Shown: positions 56,310 to 64,000 of the stretch, in pieces
Position numbering within the stretch: position 1 is the stretch's first letter
How the letters are laid out: the number at the start of each line of letters is the position of its first letter
Origin: DASSBR01 sp035708085
GTDB lineage: Bacteria; Pseudomonadota; Gammaproteobacteria; Natronospirales; DASSBR01
Assembly (NCBI GenBank): GCA_035708085.1
Contig: DASSTE010000055.1
Span: forward strand, 12,734-76,733
Length of the DNA stretch: 64,000 bases
Reading direction: 5' to 3'
Position numbers and translations under genes: made by a program
The notes under the pieces: model-generated
What the model was told of the DNA's origin: nothing
Database searches by the model: none
Seen by the model: the letters and a program-made list of their open reading frames with translations, nothing else

Positions 56310-57636
56310 GCGCATCGACCTGTTGATCGACGCGCACTGGGTCGTGCCGGTCGAGCCGCGCGGCGTGGCGCTGGAAGATCACAGCCTCGCGATCGACCGC
56401 GGACGCATCGTCGCGCTGCTGCGGCGCGAGACGGCGCATCAGCGCTTCGAGGCCGACGATGTCGTGACGCTCGCCGACCACGCGCTGGTGCCGGGCCTCG
56501 TCAACGCGCACACCCATGCGGCGATGAACCTGTTGCGTGGCTACGCTGACGACCTGCCGCTCGACACCTGGCTCAACGATCGCATCTGGCCGGCCGAAAG
56601 CCGCTGGGTCTCGCACGAGTTCGTCACCGACGGCGCCGAAATCGCGCTGGCGGAAATGCTCGCCGGCGGTGTCACCTGCCTGAACGACATGTACTTCTTC
56701 GCCGATGCGTCGGTCGCCGCGGCCACCCGCTTCGGCATGCGCATTTCGGCCGGCATCATCGTGATCGACTTTCCATCCGCGTGGGCCGACGACGGGCGCG
56801 ATTATCTCAAGAAAGGGCTGGCGGTGAGGGACGATTACAAAGGCGATCCGCTCGTTTCGTTTACGCTGGCCCCGCATGCGCCTTATTCCGTTTCCACCGA
56901 ACTGTTGCGGCAGGTGCGTGTCTACGCCGACGAACTGGATTTGCCGATTCACATGCACGTGCATGAAACGGCGGCGGAAGTGCAGAAGGGGCTGGAGACG
57001 TGGCAGCGCCGGCCGCTGGCCTATCTCAACGACGAAGGCCTGCTCGGCCCGAATCTGCTCGCGGTGCATATGACGCAACTGGAGCCGGCCGAGATCGAGC
57101 GCGTGGCCGCCACCGGTGCCCAGGTCGTTCACTGCCCGGAATCCAACCTGAAACTGGCCAGCGGCTTCTGCCCCGTTGCCGATTTGCTGGCAGCCGGCGT
57201 CAACGTCGCGCTGGGCACCGACGGCGCCGCCAGCAACAACGACCTCGACATGTGGGGCGAAATGAAAACCGCCGCGCTGCTCGCCAAGGGCGTGGCCGGG
57301 CGCGCGGACGTCGCACCGGCCGCCGACGTGCTGCGCATGGCTACGCTTAATGGCGCGCAGGCGCTTGGGCTCGCGGCGGAAATCGGCTCGCTGGAAACCG
57401 GCAAATGGGCGGATATTGCGGCAGTCGATCTTGGCGGACTCGACAAGCAACCGGTCTACGACGTCATTTCACAACTGATCTACAGCGGTGGCCGCGAGCG
57501 CGTCACCGACGTCTGGATCGCCGGCGAGCGCAAGGTGCGTGACCGCGAACTCATCGGCATTGACGTCGAGACGATTCGCCAAAAGGCGATACAATGGGGA
57601 CAGAAAATCGCCGCCGAGCGGAATCAGACGAAGTAA
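56302..57636 (+). CDS. mtaD: 5'-methylthioadenosine / S-adenosylhomocysteine deaminase (TRZ/ATZ family)
   Basis: A 444-residue amidohydrolase that deaminates MTA or SAH. Metal ligands are visible in VNAHTHAAMNLLRG (HxH), HMHVHETAAEV and HMTQLEP, and the metal-binding Asp in LGTDGAASNNDLDMWGE. It begins at the GTG at 56302, overlapping the mscS stop. With mtnA nearby, it fits the alternate methionine-salvage route in which MTA is deaminated to methylthioinosine. The stop overlaps ubiG (TAATG). Confidence 0.94.
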   Translation: MSERIDLLIDAHWVVPVEPRGVALEDHSLAIDRGRIVALLRRETAHQRFEADDVVTLADHALVPGLVNAHTHAAMNLLRGYADDLPLDTWLNDRIWPAESRWVSHEFVTDGAEIALAEMLAGGVTCLNDMYFFADASVAAATRFGMRISAGIIVIDFPSAWADDGRDYLKKGLAVRDDYKGDPLVSFTLAPHAPYSVSTELLRQVRVYADELDLPIHMHVHETAAEVQKGLETWQRRPLAYLNDEGLLGPNLLAVHMTQLEPAEIERVAATGAQVVHCPESNLKLASGFCPVADLLAAGVNVALGTDGAASNNDLDMWGEMKTAALLAKGVAGRADVAPAADVLRMATLNGAQALGLAAEIGSLETGKWADIAAVDLGGLDKQPVYDVISQLIYSGGRERVTDVWIAGERKVRDRELIGIDVETIRQKAIQWGQKIAAERNQTK

Positions 57637-58355
57637 TGGAAATAGTGACCGCGGAAAAAGGCAACGTCGATCCCGGCGAAATCGCCAAGTTCGAGGCGCT
57701 GGCCTCGCGCTGGTGGGACCCTGACGGCGAGTTCCGCCCGTTGCACCAGATCAACCCGCTCAGACTCGACTACATCGACAGATACGCCCCGCTCGCCGGC
57801 AAAACCGTGCTCGACGTCGGCTGCGGCGGCGGCATCCTGGCTGAAAGCATGGCCGCGCGCGGAGCCCACGTCACAGGCATTGACCTCGGCGATGCGCCGC
57901 TGGCGGTAGCAAAGCTGCACCGGCACGAGAGCGGCGTCGAAGTCGATTACCGCAAAGTCAGCGCCGAAGCCACGGCCGCCGAAATGCCCGGCCACTTCGA
58001 CATCGTCACATGCATGGAAATGCTCGAACACGTGCCGGAACCGGCGTCGGTCGTTGCCGCGTGCGCAACGCTGCTGAAACCCGGCGGCATGGCGTTCTTC
58101 TCGACCATCAACCGCACGCCCAAGGGTTTCGCCTTCGCCATCGTCGGCGCGGAGTACTTGCTGCGCCTGCTGCCGCGCGGCACCCATGAATATGCGAAAT
58201 TCATTCGCCCGTCCGAACTCGACGAATGGGCGCGCGCCGCGGGTCTGAGTCTCGCCGGCAGCACCGGCCTGCACTACCACCCGCTGTTCAAGGACTACCG
58301 GCTGGGCCCCGGACTGGACGTCAACTACCTGATGCATTTCGAGCGCCCGGCGTGA
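57636..58355 (+). CDS. ubiG: Ubiquinone biosynthesis O-methyltransferase UbiG
   Basis: A 239-residue SAM-dependent methyltransferase for two O-methylation steps of ubiquinone. Motifs: FEALASRWWDPDGEFRPLHQ, LDVGCGGGILAESMA (SAM motif I), TCMEMLEHVPEP (motif II) and FSTINRTPKGF. E. coli UbiG is 240 residues. The ATG at 57636 overlaps the mtaD stop; the open frame extends 14 codons upstream but that part is inside mtaD. The stop overlaps rmuC (GTGA). The usual gph neighbour of ubiG is absent. Confidence 0.96.
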   Translation: MEIVTAEKGNVDPGEIAKFEALASRWWDPDGEFRPLHQINPLRLDYIDRYAPLAGKTVLDVGCGGGILAESMAARGAHVTGIDLGDAPLAVAKLHRHESGVEVDYRKVSAEATAAEMPGHFDIVTCMEMLEHVPEPASVVAACATLLKPGGMAFFSTINRTPKGFAFAIVGAEYLLRLLPRGTHEYAKFIRPSELDEWARAAGLSLAGSTGLHYHPLFKDYRLGPGLDVNYLMHFERPA

Positions 58356-59596
58356 TTGCGCTGTATATCTGCATCGCCGGCATTGGCGGAATCGCCATCG
58401 GCTACCTGGCCGCGCAGCTACGCGCCGGCAAAGCAGTCGCCGAACGCGACGTCAAAATTGCGCGGCTGGAAACCGAAATCGCGGCGCTGACCGATGGCCG
58501 CAGCCAACTCGGGGAAGCGTTCAGCACGGTCGCCAATGACGTCCTGAAACACAACAGCGAAACCTTCCTGCGGCTCGCAAAGGAAAACCTCGGCGCGCAC
58601 CAGGTCGATGCACGTGCCGATCTCGAAAAGCGCCAGCAGGCGATCTCCGAGCTGCTCAAGCCGATCAACGAAGCCCTGAAAAAAACCGACCAGCAAATTC
58701 AGGAAATAGAAAAAGAACGCCGCCAGGCATACGGCACGCTCTCCGAAAATCTACGCCATGTCGCCGAGACGCAGCAGACCCTGCACGCCGCAACGCACAA
58801 CCTCGTCAGTGCCCTGCGGCGCCCCGAAGTGCGCGGCCAATGGGGCGAAATGACATTGCGCCGCCTGGCGGAACTCGCCGGCATGATCGAGCGCTGCGAC
58901 TTCTACGAACAGGAAAGCCGCGACGGCGATAGCGGCCGAATCCGGCCGGACATGATCGTGCGCATGCCCGACAAGCGCGAACTCATCGTCGATGCCAAGG
59001 CGCCGCTCGATGCCTACCTCAGCGCCGTCGAAGCTGCGACCGACGAGGAACGCCAGCAATGCCTCAAGCGCCACGCCAACAACGTCCGCGGGCGAATGCG
59101 GGAACTGGCGACGAAAGCCTACTGGGAGCAATTCGACCAGGCGCCCGACTTCGTCGTCCTGTTCATCCCTGGCGAGCAATTTCTCGCCGCTGCGCTCGAA
59201 CACGACCCGGCGCTGCTCGAAGACGCCTTCGCCAACAAGGTTATTCTGGCCACGCCCACCAGCCTGATTGCGCTCCTGCGCGCCGTTGCATTCGGCTGGC
59301 GGCAACAGGCACTGGCCGAAAACGCGGAACACATTCGCAAGCTCGGCGAAGATATCTACAAGCGCATTACCGCGTTTACCGATCACCTGAGCAAACTCGG
59401 CAAATCGCTCAGCCAAAGCGTCAACCATTTCAACAAGGCGGTCGGCTCGCTGGAACGCCAGGTGCTACCGGCAGCCCGCCGCTTCCCGGAAATGGGTGTC
59501 AGCGCCAAGAAAGAAATCGAGGAGTTGAACACGATCGACGAAGCAACCCGCGTACTGGAAGCGATTTCGGACGAATCGGAACGCGATCAAGCGTAG
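58352..59596 (+). CDS. rmuC: DNA recombination protein RmuC
   Basis: A 414-residue protein of the RmuC family (predicted nuclease; rmuC mutants have higher inversion rates). An N-terminal membrane anchor (LYICIAGIGGIAIGYLAAQL) is followed by a coiled coil to about residue 150 and the RmuC domain: RGQWGEMTLRRLAELAGMIERCDF, RPDMIVRMPDKRELIVDAKAPL, DFVVLFIPGEQFLAAAL. The VDAKAPL motif is the predicted active site. It starts at the GTG at 58352 (overlap GTGA with ubiG), which gives a membrane anchor right at the start. Confidence 0.93.
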   Translation: MIALYICIAGIGGIAIGYLAAQLRAGKAVAERDVKIARLETEIAALTDGRSQLGEAFSTVANDVLKHNSETFLRLAKENLGAHQVDARADLEKRQQAISELLKPINEALKKTDQQIQEIEKERRQAYGTLSENLRHVAETQQTLHAATHNLVSALRRPEVRGQWGEMTLRRLAELAGMIERCDFYEQESRDGDSGRIRPDMIVRMPDKRELIVDAKAPLDAYLSAVEAATDEERQQCLKRHANNVRGRMRELATKAYWEQFDQAPDFVVLFIPGEQFLAAALEHDPALLEDAFANKVILATPTSLIALLRAVAFGWRQQALAENAEHIRKLGEDIYKRITAFTDHLSKLGKSLSQSVNHFNKAVGSLERQVLPAARRFPEMGVSAKKEIEELNTIDEATRVLEAISDESERDQA

Positions 59597-59672
59597 TGTA
59601 AGTGCCGGAGCGGGCGCCGACGACGAAGCCGCCAGTCTCAAACGTTTACCCCCCTGAAATCAGCACGAACCC

Positions 59673-60428
59673 ATGCCAAATCACGTAGCCGAAAATTACC
59701 AGCCCACTCCGGATCTATTAAAGGATCGCGTCATCCTGGTTACAGGCGCCGGCGACGGTATCGGCCGCGCAGTCGCCGAAAGCTTCGCCGCTCACGGCGC
59801 AACGGTCATTTTGCTCGGCCGGACGATCAAAAAACTCGAAACGGTATATGACACGATCATGGCGGCCGGCGGACCGGAGCCCGCGATTTATCCGCTCAAC
59901 CTCGAAGGCGCCAACGAAGTCGATTACCACGACCTCGCCGAAAACGTCCGCAAGGAGTACGGCCGCCTCGACGGACTGTTACACAACGCCGGCATCCTGG
60001 GCTTGATGTCGCCGATAGAGCATTACGACGTGGAGATGTGGCAGCGCGTCATGCACGTTAACGTCAACGCCGCATTCGTGATGACGAAAGCGTGCCTGCC
60101 GCTACTGTACGAATCGAAAGATGCGTCACTCGCCTTCACCTCCAGCGGCGTCGGCCGCAAGGGCCGCGCCTACTGGGGCGCCTATGCGGTATCGAAGTTC
60201 GCCAACGAAGCGATGATGCAAATTCTGGCCGACGAAACCGAATCGCGCGGCACGCTGCGCGTCAACAGCATCAATCCCGGCGCGACCCGGACGAAAATGC
60301 GCCTGGCGGCCTACCCCGCCGAAGATCGCAGCAAGCTGCCCGAACCCAAAGACATCGTCGGCACGTACCTGTATCTGTTCGGGCCGGACAGCCAAGGTAT
60401 CAGCGGCGAGACCTTCGACTGCCAGTAG
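59673..60428 (+). CDS. yciK: SDR oxidoreductase YciK
   Basis: A 251-residue short-chain dehydrogenase. Cofactor motif TGAGDGIGRAVAESFAAHGA, structural motif LLHNAGILG, catalytic Ser in FTSSGVGRKGRAYWG and the Y-x-x-x-K pair in YAVSKFANEAMM. The GVGRKGRAYWGAYAVSKFA wording is that of the YciK branch, whose physiological substrate is unknown. Its end overlaps the convergent rluB gene by 29 nt. ATG at 59673. Confidence 0.93.
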   Translation: MPNHVAENYQPTPDLLKDRVILVTGAGDGIGRAVAESFAAHGATVILLGRTIKKLETVYDTIMAAGGPEPAIYPLNLEGANEVDYHDLAENVRKEYGRLDGLLHNAGILGLMSPIEHYDVEMWQRVMHVNVNAAFVMTKACLPLLYESKDASLAFTSSGVGRKGRAYWGAYAVSKFANEAMMQILADETESRGTLRVNSINPGATRTKMRLAAYPAEDRSKLPEPKDIVGTYLYLFGPDSQGISGETFDCQ

Positions 60429-61248
60429 CAGATGACGGCGATTTGCGTTCGCCGCCGGCTCGCCTGTGCTTGCGGGTGGACTGATTGGAATCCGTTTGTG
60501 GCGGCCGCAAGCCGGCGCTCGTATAAAGCGCTTTCATTTCGCCGTCCGTCAGCTCGCGCCACTTGCCCCGTGGCAGGCTGCGGCCCAGTTCGATCGGCCC
60601 GTAGCCGATGCGAATCAGACGGCTGACGGTCAGGCCCTGCGACTCCCACATGCGGCGGACCTCTCGATTGCGGCCTTCGCGCAACGTCAGGTGATACCAG
60701 CGATTGGCGCCGCTGCCGCCGGCAGCCTCGACGCTCGCCGCCTGCGCCAGGCCGTCATCCAGTTGAACGCCCTTGCGCAGTTGCGCCAGCACTTCTTCTT
60801 CGACCTCGCCAAGCACGCGAACAGCGTAGCGTCGGGTCAGCTCGGTGGAGGGATGCATTACGCGATGTGCGAGTTCGCCGTCGGTGGTAAACAGCAGCAG
60901 CCCCGAGGTATTGACGTCCAGGCGGCCGATCGAAATCCAGCGCGCGCGGCGCAGGTGCGGCAGGTTTTCAAAAACCGTCGGCCGGCCTTCCGGATCATCG
61001 CGCGTGGTGATTTCGCCTTCCGGCTTGTGATACGCAATGACGCGCCGCCGCGCCGTTTCGGCATCGAGTCGCACCGTGTGGCCGTCAACCTGGATCCGAT
61101 CCGCCGGCGTCGCCTTGTCGCCGAGCTGCGCCGGCTGATTGTTGACGATGACGCGGCCGTCGCGTATCCAGCCTTCGATTTCGCGGCGTGAGCCCAGCCC
61201 CGCCGCGCTCAGTAACTTCTGCAGGCGTTCGGCGGGCGGATGGCTCAC
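60400..61248 (-). CDS. rluB: 23S rRNA pseudouridine 2605 synthase RluB
   Basis: A 282-residue RNA-modifying enzyme. An S4 domain (RLQKLLSAAGLGSRREIEGW) is followed by the catalytic domain with HKPEGEITTRDDPEGRPTVF and the active Asp in SIGRLDVNTSGLLLFTTDGE, then the motif GRNREVRRMWESQGL. A basic, low-complexity tail of about 35 residues (RKHRRAGGERKSPSSATGSR) follows, as commonly seen in this family. Starts at a GTG at 61248 that overlaps the scpB stop. Last gene of the trpS-scpA-scpB unit. Confidence 0.94.
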   Translation of the reverse strand: MSHPPAERLQKLLSAAGLGSRREIEGWIRDGRVIVNNQPAQLGDKATPADRIQVDGHTVRLDAETARRRVIAYHKPEGEITTRDDPEGRPTVFENLPHLRRARWISIGRLDVNTSGLLLFTTDGELAHRVMHPSTELTRRYAVRVLGEVEEEVLAQLRKGVQLDDGLAQAASVEAAGGSGANRWYHLTLREGRNREVRRMWESQGLTVSRLIRIGYGPIELGRSLPRGKWRELTDGEMKALYTSAGLRPPQTDSNQSTRKHRRAGGERKSPSSATGSRRSRR

Positions 61249-61931
61249 GATGATGCAGCTTGCGGCCTGTCCTCGCCGTCACCGTCGCCGTCATCTTCGA
61301 TTGGCCCGGCGGCATCCGCTCCCGTCGCCGCCTGCTCCGCCATCGCTTCGGCGACGGCTTCTTCCGCGCCGTCGAAGTCGATCTCGACGTTAATACTGTC
61401 GATATCGCGCAGCTCCGCCAGCGTCGGCAGTTCGTCGAGACTCTTCAAGCCGAAGTAGTCGAGAAACTCACGCGTGGTCGCATATAGCGCCGGGCGGCCC
61501 GGCACATCGCGATGTCCGACGACGCGCACCCAGCCCCGATCCTGCAACGTCTTCATGATGTTGCTGCTGACCGACACGCCACGTACGTCCTCGATCTCGC
61601 CGCGCGTCAGCGGCTGGCGGTAGGCAATCAGCGCGAGCGTCTCCAGTAGCGCGCGCGAATAACGCTGCGGCCGCTCTTCAAACAGACGCGAGACTCGCGC
61701 GCTTACCGACGCCCGGACCTGAATCCGGTAGCCGCTGGCGATTTCCTTCAACTCGATGCCGCGGTCGGCGAAATCCTGTTGCAGTTCGTCCAGCGCCGCG
61801 CGCATCTCGCCGCGTTCCGGCCGCTCCATTTCGTCAAACAGCCCCAGCAGCGCGTCGAAATTCAACGGCCGGCCGGCCACCAGCAGCGCCGCTTCGATCA
61901 CATGCTTCAACGCGGGCGATTCATTGCTCAT
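61245..61931 (-). CDS. scpB: Segregation and condensation protein ScpB
   Basis: A 228-residue subunit of the SMC-ScpAB condensin. It carries two winged-helix domains: IEAALLVAGRPLNFDALLGLF and, in the second, ETLALIAYRQPLTRGEIEDV with RGVSVSSNIMKTLQDRGWV. The tail is acidic and alanine-rich. The ATG at 61931 lies 11 nt inside the end of scpA; the earlier in-frame start inside scpA is not conserved. Confidence 0.95.
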   Translation of the reverse strand: MSNESPALKHVIEAALLVAGRPLNFDALLGLFDEMERPERGEMRAALDELQQDFADRGIELKEIASGYRIQVRASVSARVSRLFEERPQRYSRALLETLALIAYRQPLTRGEIEDVRGVSVSSNIMKTLQDRGWVRVVGHRDVPGRPALYATTREFLDYFGLKSLDELPTLAELRDIDSINVEIDFDGAEEAVAEAMAEQAATGADAAGPIEDDGDGDGEDRPQAASS

Positions 61932-62769
61932 CGCTGTCTTCCTCGGGTTCAGTAACTCGGCCCGCACCGGCTCTCACATGAATCGGCGCGTACGGCTCCG
62001 ACTGCACAATTTCGATCAACGCCTCGCGAATCAATTCGAGCAGCGCGAGGAACGTCACCACCACGCCCATGCGCCCTTCCTCGGCATTGAACAAGGTGGT
62101 GAACGGCCGATACTCGTTCTCACGCACCGAGGCGAGCACGTCCGACATCCGCTGGCGCAACGACAGCGGTTCAGCCTCCACCTGGTGATGCGCATACTTC
62201 TCGGCGTGCGCCAGCACTTCCTTGAACGCGATCAGCATTTCCTGCAGCGTCACTTCCGCGACCGTGCGCACAATCTTGCGCTCGCTGAAGTCGATGTGCG
62301 CAGCGAGCACATCACGCTCCAGCCGCTCAAGCGCATCGATATCCTCGGCGGCCTGCTTGTAGCGCTCGTATTCCTGCAGCCGACGCACCAGCTCCGCGCG
62401 CGGGTCGTCCTCGTCGTCCGACTCGACCGGGCGCGGCAGCAACATACGCGACTTGATCTCGGCCAGCATCGCGGCCATGACCAGATACTCCGCCGCGAGT
62501 TCGAGCCGCAGATCCTTCATCAGATCGATGTATTCCATGTACTGCCGGGTGATCTCGGCAAGCGGGATGTCAAGGATGTCGAGGTTCTGACGCTTGATCA
62601 GGTACAGCAGCAGGTCGAGCGGGCCTTCGAATGCTTCGAGGAAGACCTCGAGCGCATCCGGCGGGATGTATAGATCGCGCGGCAGTTGCAGAACCGGCGC
62701 ACCCTGTACGACCGCAAACGGCATTTCGGCCTGTTCGGGCGTGGTGGATTCCTGTGCCGGCTCGGTCAT
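61921..62769 (-). CDS. scpA: Segregation and condensation protein ScpA
   Basis: A 282-residue kleisin that bridges the SMC heads. The N-terminal kleisin motif is FEGPLDLLLYLIKRQNLDIL followed by EYLVMAAMLAEIKSRMLLP; the C-terminal winged helix is VTFLALLELIREALIEIVQS. The acidic tail ends EPEEDSDEQ. The ATG overlaps the trpS stop by 1 nt (TGATG). Transcribed from trpS to rluB. Confidence 0.95.
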   Translation of the reverse strand: MTEPAQESTTPEQAEMPFAVVQGAPVLQLPRDLYIPPDALEVFLEAFEGPLDLLLYLIKRQNLDILDIPLAEITRQYMEYIDLMKDLRLELAAEYLVMAAMLAEIKSRMLLPRPVESDDEDDPRAELVRRLQEYERYKQAAEDIDALERLERDVLAAHIDFSERKIVRTVAEVTLQEMLIAFKEVLAHAEKYAHHQVEAEPLSLRQRMSDVLASVRENEYRPFTTLFNAEEGRMGVVVTFLALLELIREALIEIVQSEPYAPIHVRAGAGRVTEPEEDSDEQ

Positions 62770-63986
62770 CAGCGATAATTCAGGTGCATGGCTTCGCGCA
62801 CCACCTCGAGCGTATCGCGGGCCACGTCGCGGGCGGCTTCGTTGCCGTCGGCGATCACGCCGCGCACCCGCTCCGGGTCGGCCTCGATTTCCTTTCCGCG
62901 TTCGCGGATCGGCTCAAGCTCGGCCAGCATCGGCTCAAGCATCGCCTGCTTGCATTCCAGGCAGCCGATGCCGGCGCTCCGGCAGCCCTCGAGCACCCAG
63001 TTCTTCGTCTTCTCGTCGGAGTAGATCTTGTGGAAGTCCCACACCGGGCACTTGGTCGGCTCGCCGGGATCGGTACGCCGCACGCGCGCCGGATCGGTCG
63101 GCATCGTGCGCACTTTCTTTTCGATCGACTCGGGTTCTTCGCGCAGCGCGATGGTGTTGCCGTAGGACTTCGACATTTTCTGACCGTCCAGCCCCGGCAT
63201 TTTCGGCGTTTCGGTCAACAGCACCTGCGGCTCGACCAGGATCGTGCGACCGCCGCCTTCGAGATAACCGAGCAACCGGTCGCGGTCGCGAATCGTCAGG
63301 CTGGTCTGGCTCGCGAGCATCGCGCGGGCGACCTCGAGCGCTTCGACATCGCCCTGCTCCTGGTATTTGCGGCGCTGCTCGCGGTAGAGGCCGCCGGCCT
63401 TGCGGCCGAGGTTGCGGATCGCCGCCTCGGCGCGCTCCTCGAAGTCCGGCTCCCGACCGTAGATGTAGTTGAAATGGCGCGCGATTTCACGCGTCATCTC
63501 GACGTGCACGATCTGGTCCTCGCCGACCGGCACCTGACCCGCGCGGTAAATCAGCACGTCGGCGCTCATCAGCATCGGATAGCCGAGGAAGCCGTAGGTC
63601 GCGAGATCGCGCTCCTTGAGCTTTTCCTGCTGCTCCTTGTAGGTCGGCACCCGCTCCAGCCAGGACAGCGGCGTGATCATCGACAGCAACAGGTGGAGTT
63701 CAGCGTGCTCGGGCACGCGGGACTGGATGAAAATAGTCGAAACGCCCGGATCGATGCCCACCGCGAGCCAGTCGACGATCATCGCCCACAGGTCCGACTC
63801 GATGCTGCGCGTGTCTTCGTAATGCGTGGTCAGCGCGTGCCAGTCGGCCGCGAAGAAGAAGCAGTCGTACTCGTGCTGCAGCTTGATCCAGTTGCGCAGC
63901 ACGCCGTGCAGGTGGCCGAGATGCATCCGGCCGGTCGGCCGCATGCCCGATACGATGCGCCGGTTGGCGTCGCCTATTGAGTCCAA
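62769..63986 (-). CDS. trpS: Tryptophanyl-tRNA synthetase, long form (start near window edge)
   Basis: At least 405 residues of a class I aminoacyl-tRNA synthetase. The HIGH-type motif is GRMHLGHLHGVLRNW and the KMSKS motif is GQKMSKSYGN. It is about 70 residues longer than E. coli TrpS (334), with an insertion between GREPDFEERAEAAIRN and the KMSKS loop that is known from a subgroup of proteobacterial enzymes. The likely start is a TTG at 63986 with GGGGGA 4 nt upstream, but the frame stays open to the window edge, so an upstream start cannot be excluded. It heads trpS-scpA-scpB-rluB. Confidence 0.93.
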   Translation of the reverse strand: MDSIGDANRRIVSGMRPTGRMHLGHLHGVLRNWIKLQHEYDCFFFAADWHALTTHYEDTRSIESDLWAMIVDWLAVGIDPGVSTIFIQSRVPEHAELHLLLSMITPLSWLERVPTYKEQQEKLKERDLATYGFLGYPMLMSADVLIYRAGQVPVGEDQIVHVEMTREIARHFNYIYGREPDFEERAEAAIRNLGRKAGGLYREQRRKYQEQGDVEALEVARAMLASQTSLTIRDRDRLLGYLEGGGRTILVEPQVLLTETPKMPGLDGQKMSKSYGNTIALREEPESIEKKVRTMPTDPARVRRTDPGEPTKCPVWDFHKIYSDEKTKNWVLEGCRSAGIGCLECKQAMLEPMLAELEPIRERGKEIEADPERVRGVIADGNEAARDVARDTLEVVREAMHLNYR

Positions 63987-64000
63987 ACTATCCCCCGAAG

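Overview
The window is a GC-rich, densely coding chromosomal segment that looks like a gammaproteobacterium of the Xanthomonadales (Rhodanobacteraceae-like). The evidence is gene order: gyrA-serC-hisC-aroA-cmk-rpsA-ihfB-lapA-lapB, pyrG-kdsA-eno-ftsB, mtaD-ubiG and trpS-scpA-scpB-rluB, with the stop/start overlaps (ATGA, GTGA, TAATG) typical of that group. I see no rRNA, tRNA, CRISPR array, integrase or transposase.

Positions 1-16742 hold the most distinctive system. A leftward operon encodes a MacA-like periplasmic adaptor, a MacB/LolD-type ATPase and then five consecutive paralogous permeases of about 815 residues (the fifth runs off the window). They have the duplicated MacB_PCD/FtsX architecture of 'acidobacterial duplicated orphan permeases' (ADOP). 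A sigma-54 activator with a receiver domain and a membrane histidine kinase lie next to it, facing away. The 632-bp control region contains two leftward sigma-54 promoters, each preceded by a copy of the same long palindrome at nearly the same distance (centres 85 and 83 bp upstream). One promoter drives the export operon. The other drives a 76-codon open frame with a good ribosome binding site and a Gly-Gly motif near its N-terminus. I read this as a self-contained, signal-inducible export or detoxification module, possibly with its own small peptide.

Positions 16744-19619 carry a small lipoprotein, a 3-mercaptopyruvate sulfurtransferase (sseA-like), a secreted protein of unknown function and an SDR oxidoreductase. 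Positions 19620-27494 form a rightward drug-efflux operon: a MarR repressor with a palindromic operator, an intrinsic terminator, EmrA- and EmrB-like proteins, a universal stress protein, and an RND adaptor and pump. Positions 27574-31192 are a leftward three-gene signalling operon: a two-domain KaiC-like ATPase, a degenerate receiver and a pseudo-receiver/degenerate GGDEF/EAL protein. A YgjP-type metalloprotease follows, then two tandem paralogous hybrid histidine kinases (32086-38276).

From 38209 the window is core genome. Leftward blocks are pyrG-kdsA-eno-ftsB plus an enoyl-CoA hydratase-like gene, and gyrA through lapB. Then mtnA faces mscS-mtaD-ubiG-rmuC, and yciK converges on trpS-scpA-scpB-rluB. 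Intergenic spaces near 19500, 27540, 40630 and 43180-43640 carry short dispersed repeats, and one repeat has been translated into the C-terminus of MtnA. Genes common in these neighbourhoods elsewhere (ispD/ispF after ftsB, pheA after serC, gph after ubiG) are absent here.
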